Origin: Nonomuraea pusilla
GTDB taxonomy: Bacteria; Actinomycetota; Actinomycetes; Streptosporangiales; Streptosporangiaceae
Reading direction: 5' to 3'
NCBI RefSeq assembly: GCF_900109355.1
Contig: NZ_FOBF01000012.1
Location: 1 to 64,000 of the forward strand
Length of the DNA: 64,000 bases
A model generated the notes under the pieces. It did no database searches. It worked only from the letters and a program-made list of their open reading frames with translations, and had not been told where the DNA came from. The first letter of the stretch is position 1, and the number at the start of each line of letters is the position of its first letter. Of the stretch, positions 62,828 to 64,000 are shown in pieces. The position numbers and the translations under genes are program-made.

Positions 62828-63796
62828 TCAGGCCAGGTCGCGCCGGTAGAGCCAGAAGACGCGTTCCGCTCGCGCGCCGACCGCGCGCGAGTAGAACCGC
62901 AGCGGTCCGACCCAGCCGATCTGGGACTCCGCCTGGCCGGCGGCGCGCTGCTCGGCCAGGCACCTGCGCAGCAGGACCCGCCCGAGGCCCAGGCCACGGG
63001 CGGCCTCCGCCGTGCCCATGGGCCCGAACCAGCCGGGCCGCGCCCCCCAGGCGGCGAACGCGATGATGCGACCGTCGCGCTCGGCGTAGTGCGCGCCGCT
63101 CGCGTTGGCGGCCTCCCAGGCCCAGCGCTCGTTCCAGTGCTCCTCGACGAACGCCGTCAGCCGCGCGCGGTCACCGGCGCCTGCGGCGCGCAGGGTGACC
63201 CCGGCGGCGGCCAGGCGCGCGAGCTCGTCGTCGCCGTCGGACAGGTCCACGCCGAGGTCGGCCGTCATGTTCCAGGCGACGTGGTAACGCTCGTAACCGA
63301 GGCTCTCGGCCAGGCAGGCGGCGGGGGTGTAGCGCACGTCCACGCCGGGCCAGGCGTAGCAGGGCGGGTTGCCGGCGAAGCGCGCCTCGCGCGCGCCCTG
63401 GCCGCGCAGCCACTCCTCGGCGGCGCGCACCAGCGCCCTCCCGCGCCCCTCGCCCCGGGCCTCGGGGTGGACGGCCAGCAGGTCGACGTGCCCGAGGCCG
63501 GGGTCCTTGTGGGACATCGACGTCATGACGACGCCGCCGTCGGTGACGAGCGCCGTCCAGCGGCGGTCCGCGGGCGGCGCGGCGAGCCTGTCGACGAGCG
63601 CGGGGGCCTCGGCGGCGTCCAGGGTCAGCGCGGCGGCGGCGACGGCGCGCGCCGCCTCCAGGTCGCCGGGCCCGGCGACCCGGACCCGGTGGGCGGCGGA
63701 CCGCGAGCCCGCGCCCACGCGCGGCTCCATGCCCCGCTCTGTGCCCGGCCCCATGCCTGCGCCTGGTGCCGTGCCGTCCTGGGGGAGCGCGCTCAC
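62828..63796 (-). CDS. GNAT acetyltransferase, tandem-domain
   Basis: This 322-residue protein has two GNAT folds. The first (about 25-165) contains HVDLLAVHPEARGEGRGRAL with the Q/RxxGxG/A acetyl-CoA loop, and the second (about 180-322) contains MGTAEAARGLGLGRVLLRRC. The substrate is unknown; amino sugars or muropeptides are plausible from context. The GTG at 63796 overlaps the stop of the ABC ATPase gene (GTGA), so it is coupled to it. Its stop is two bases from the convergent namZ stop. Confidence 0.85.
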   Translation of the reverse strand: MSALPQDGTAPGAGMGPGTERGMEPRVGAGSRSAAHRVRVAGPGDLEAARAVAAAALTLDAAEAPALVDRLAAPPADRRWTALVTDGGVVMTSMSHKDPGLGHVDLLAVHPEARGEGRGRALVRAAEEWLRGQGAREARFAGNPPCYAWPGVDVRYTPAACLAESLGYERYHVAWNMTADLGVDLSDGDDELARLAAAGVTLRAAGAGDRARLTAFVEEHWNERWAWEAANASGAHYAERDGRIIAFAAWGARPGWFGPMGTAEAARGLGLGRVLLRRCLAEQRAAGQAESQIGWVGPLRFYSRAVGARAERVFWLYRRDLA

Positions 63797-64000
63797 GACG
63801 CGCTCACCGGCCGGGCGATGACGCTGCGCCGCTCGGGGTGGAAGCAGGCGTGCTCCTGCGGCACGCCGTCGGTGCGGCCCAGCACGGGCAGCTCGCTCTC
63901 GCACCGGTCGGTGCGGAACGGGCAGCGGCGGGCGAACAGGCAGCCGGTGTCGGCCTTGCTCTCGTCCAGCGACTCCAGCGGCACGACCGGCTGCTCGCCC
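63793..64000 (-). CDS. Oligo/dipeptide ABC transporter ATP-binding protein, C-terminal end (cut by the right edge)
   Basis: About 68 C-terminal codons are visible, with VVPLESLDESKADTGCLFAR followed by RCPFRTDRCESELPVLGRTD and QEHACFHPERRSVIARPVSAS, quoted in part as EHACFHPERRSVIARPVS. The GC-F-x-RCP-F and C-x-C/H blocks are the signature C-terminus of Opp/Dpp-type ATPases. The rest of the operon (permeases, binding protein) should lie beyond the edge. With murQ, namZ and the amidase-like gene it is likely to import muropeptides, like other peptidoglycan-recycling loci. Confidence 0.85.
   Translation of the reverse strand, partial: GEQPVVPLESLDESKADTGCLFARRCPFRTDRCESELPVLGRTDGVPQEHACFHPERRSVIARPVSAS

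Overview
The window is very GC-rich throughout, with G or C at nearly every third codon position, many GTG/TTG starts and 1-4 nt gene overlaps. It carries F420-type oxidoreductase, SigE-family and LuxR/STAND regulators, leaderless-type promoters and DUF5925/DUF6493/CGNR families. This points to a filamentous high-GC actinobacterium, most likely of the Streptosporangiales (Nonomuraea/Microbispora-like) or a near relative of Streptomyces. It looks chromosomal: there is no rRNA, tRNA, insertion sequence, prophage or CRISPR array that I can see, and both edges cut genes.

Layout. 1-3.4 kb: the start of ilvB, then a divergent EamA exporter / MocR regulator pair whose start codons overlap, and a secreted metallopeptidase-like protein that has lost its zinc motif. 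3.4-8.2 kb: a DivIVA-like mini protein, a 2-hydroxyacid dehydrogenase, a SigE-family sigma factor with its anti-sigma-like partner, a second ECF sigma factor with a SnoaL-like tail, and an RsbW-like ATPase. 8.3-15.6 kb: two related STAND ATPases (only one has a LuxR DNA-binding domain) flank a MerR-controlled efflux pump and hydrolase. 15.6-23.7 kb: tautomerase, DedA-PAP2 fusion, NRAMP-like transporter, YibE/F protein, NAD kinase, DUF72, CorA and a LuxR regulator. 23.8-30.5 kb: a secreted M9 collagenase divergent from a LysR regulator, then a cupin, a second RsbW-like ATPase, a cytidylyltransferase-like protein, a PAP2-like membrane protein and a tandem DUF427 protein. 30.7-35 kb: a tight C39-S9-M20 peptidase operon. 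35-39.2 kb: a probable deletion remnant of a SWIM-zinc-finger gene fused to a DUF6493 gene, converging on a DUF5925 AAA ATPase. 39.3-45.4 kb: a Ser/Thr kinase divergent from a CASTOR/POLLUX-like channel, then mtnA and a PGRP-type amidase. 45.5-50.5 kb: the mutA-mutB-meaB methylmalonyl-CoA mutase operon. 50.5-59.6 kb: a double-HTH GntR/TetR regulator with its divergent hydrolase, an acyl-CoA ligase, several small zinc-binding proteins, a lipoprotein, a phosphotransferase and an LLM oxidoreductase. 59.6-64 kb: a muropeptide/MurNAc recycling locus (beta-lactamase-fold hydrolase, murQ, namZ, GNAT, peptide ABC transporter ATPase).

How genes work together. The clearest functional units are: the MerR regulon, where a bidirectional promoter and a matching promoter both have a 19-bp spacer and give nearly leaderless pump and hydrolase mRNAs; the sigma/anti-sigma pair; the three-peptidase operon; the methylmalonyl-CoA mutase operon with its GTPase chaperone; and the MurNAc recycling cluster, whose gene content resembles the murQ/amiE/nagZ/namZ region of Bacillus subtilis.

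The most unusual genome-scale signal is that five separate genes (DUF427, kinase, channel, amidase and a small secreted protein) end in short tandem duplications that span their stop codons. In-frame minisatellite expansions also occur inside a dehydrogenase, the C39 peptidase, the kinase and the beta-lactamase-fold protein, where the insert is collagen-like. I found no defence or otherwise clearly novel multi-gene system. The peptidase trio and the DUF6493/SWIM-remnant region are the best candidates for undescribed biology.
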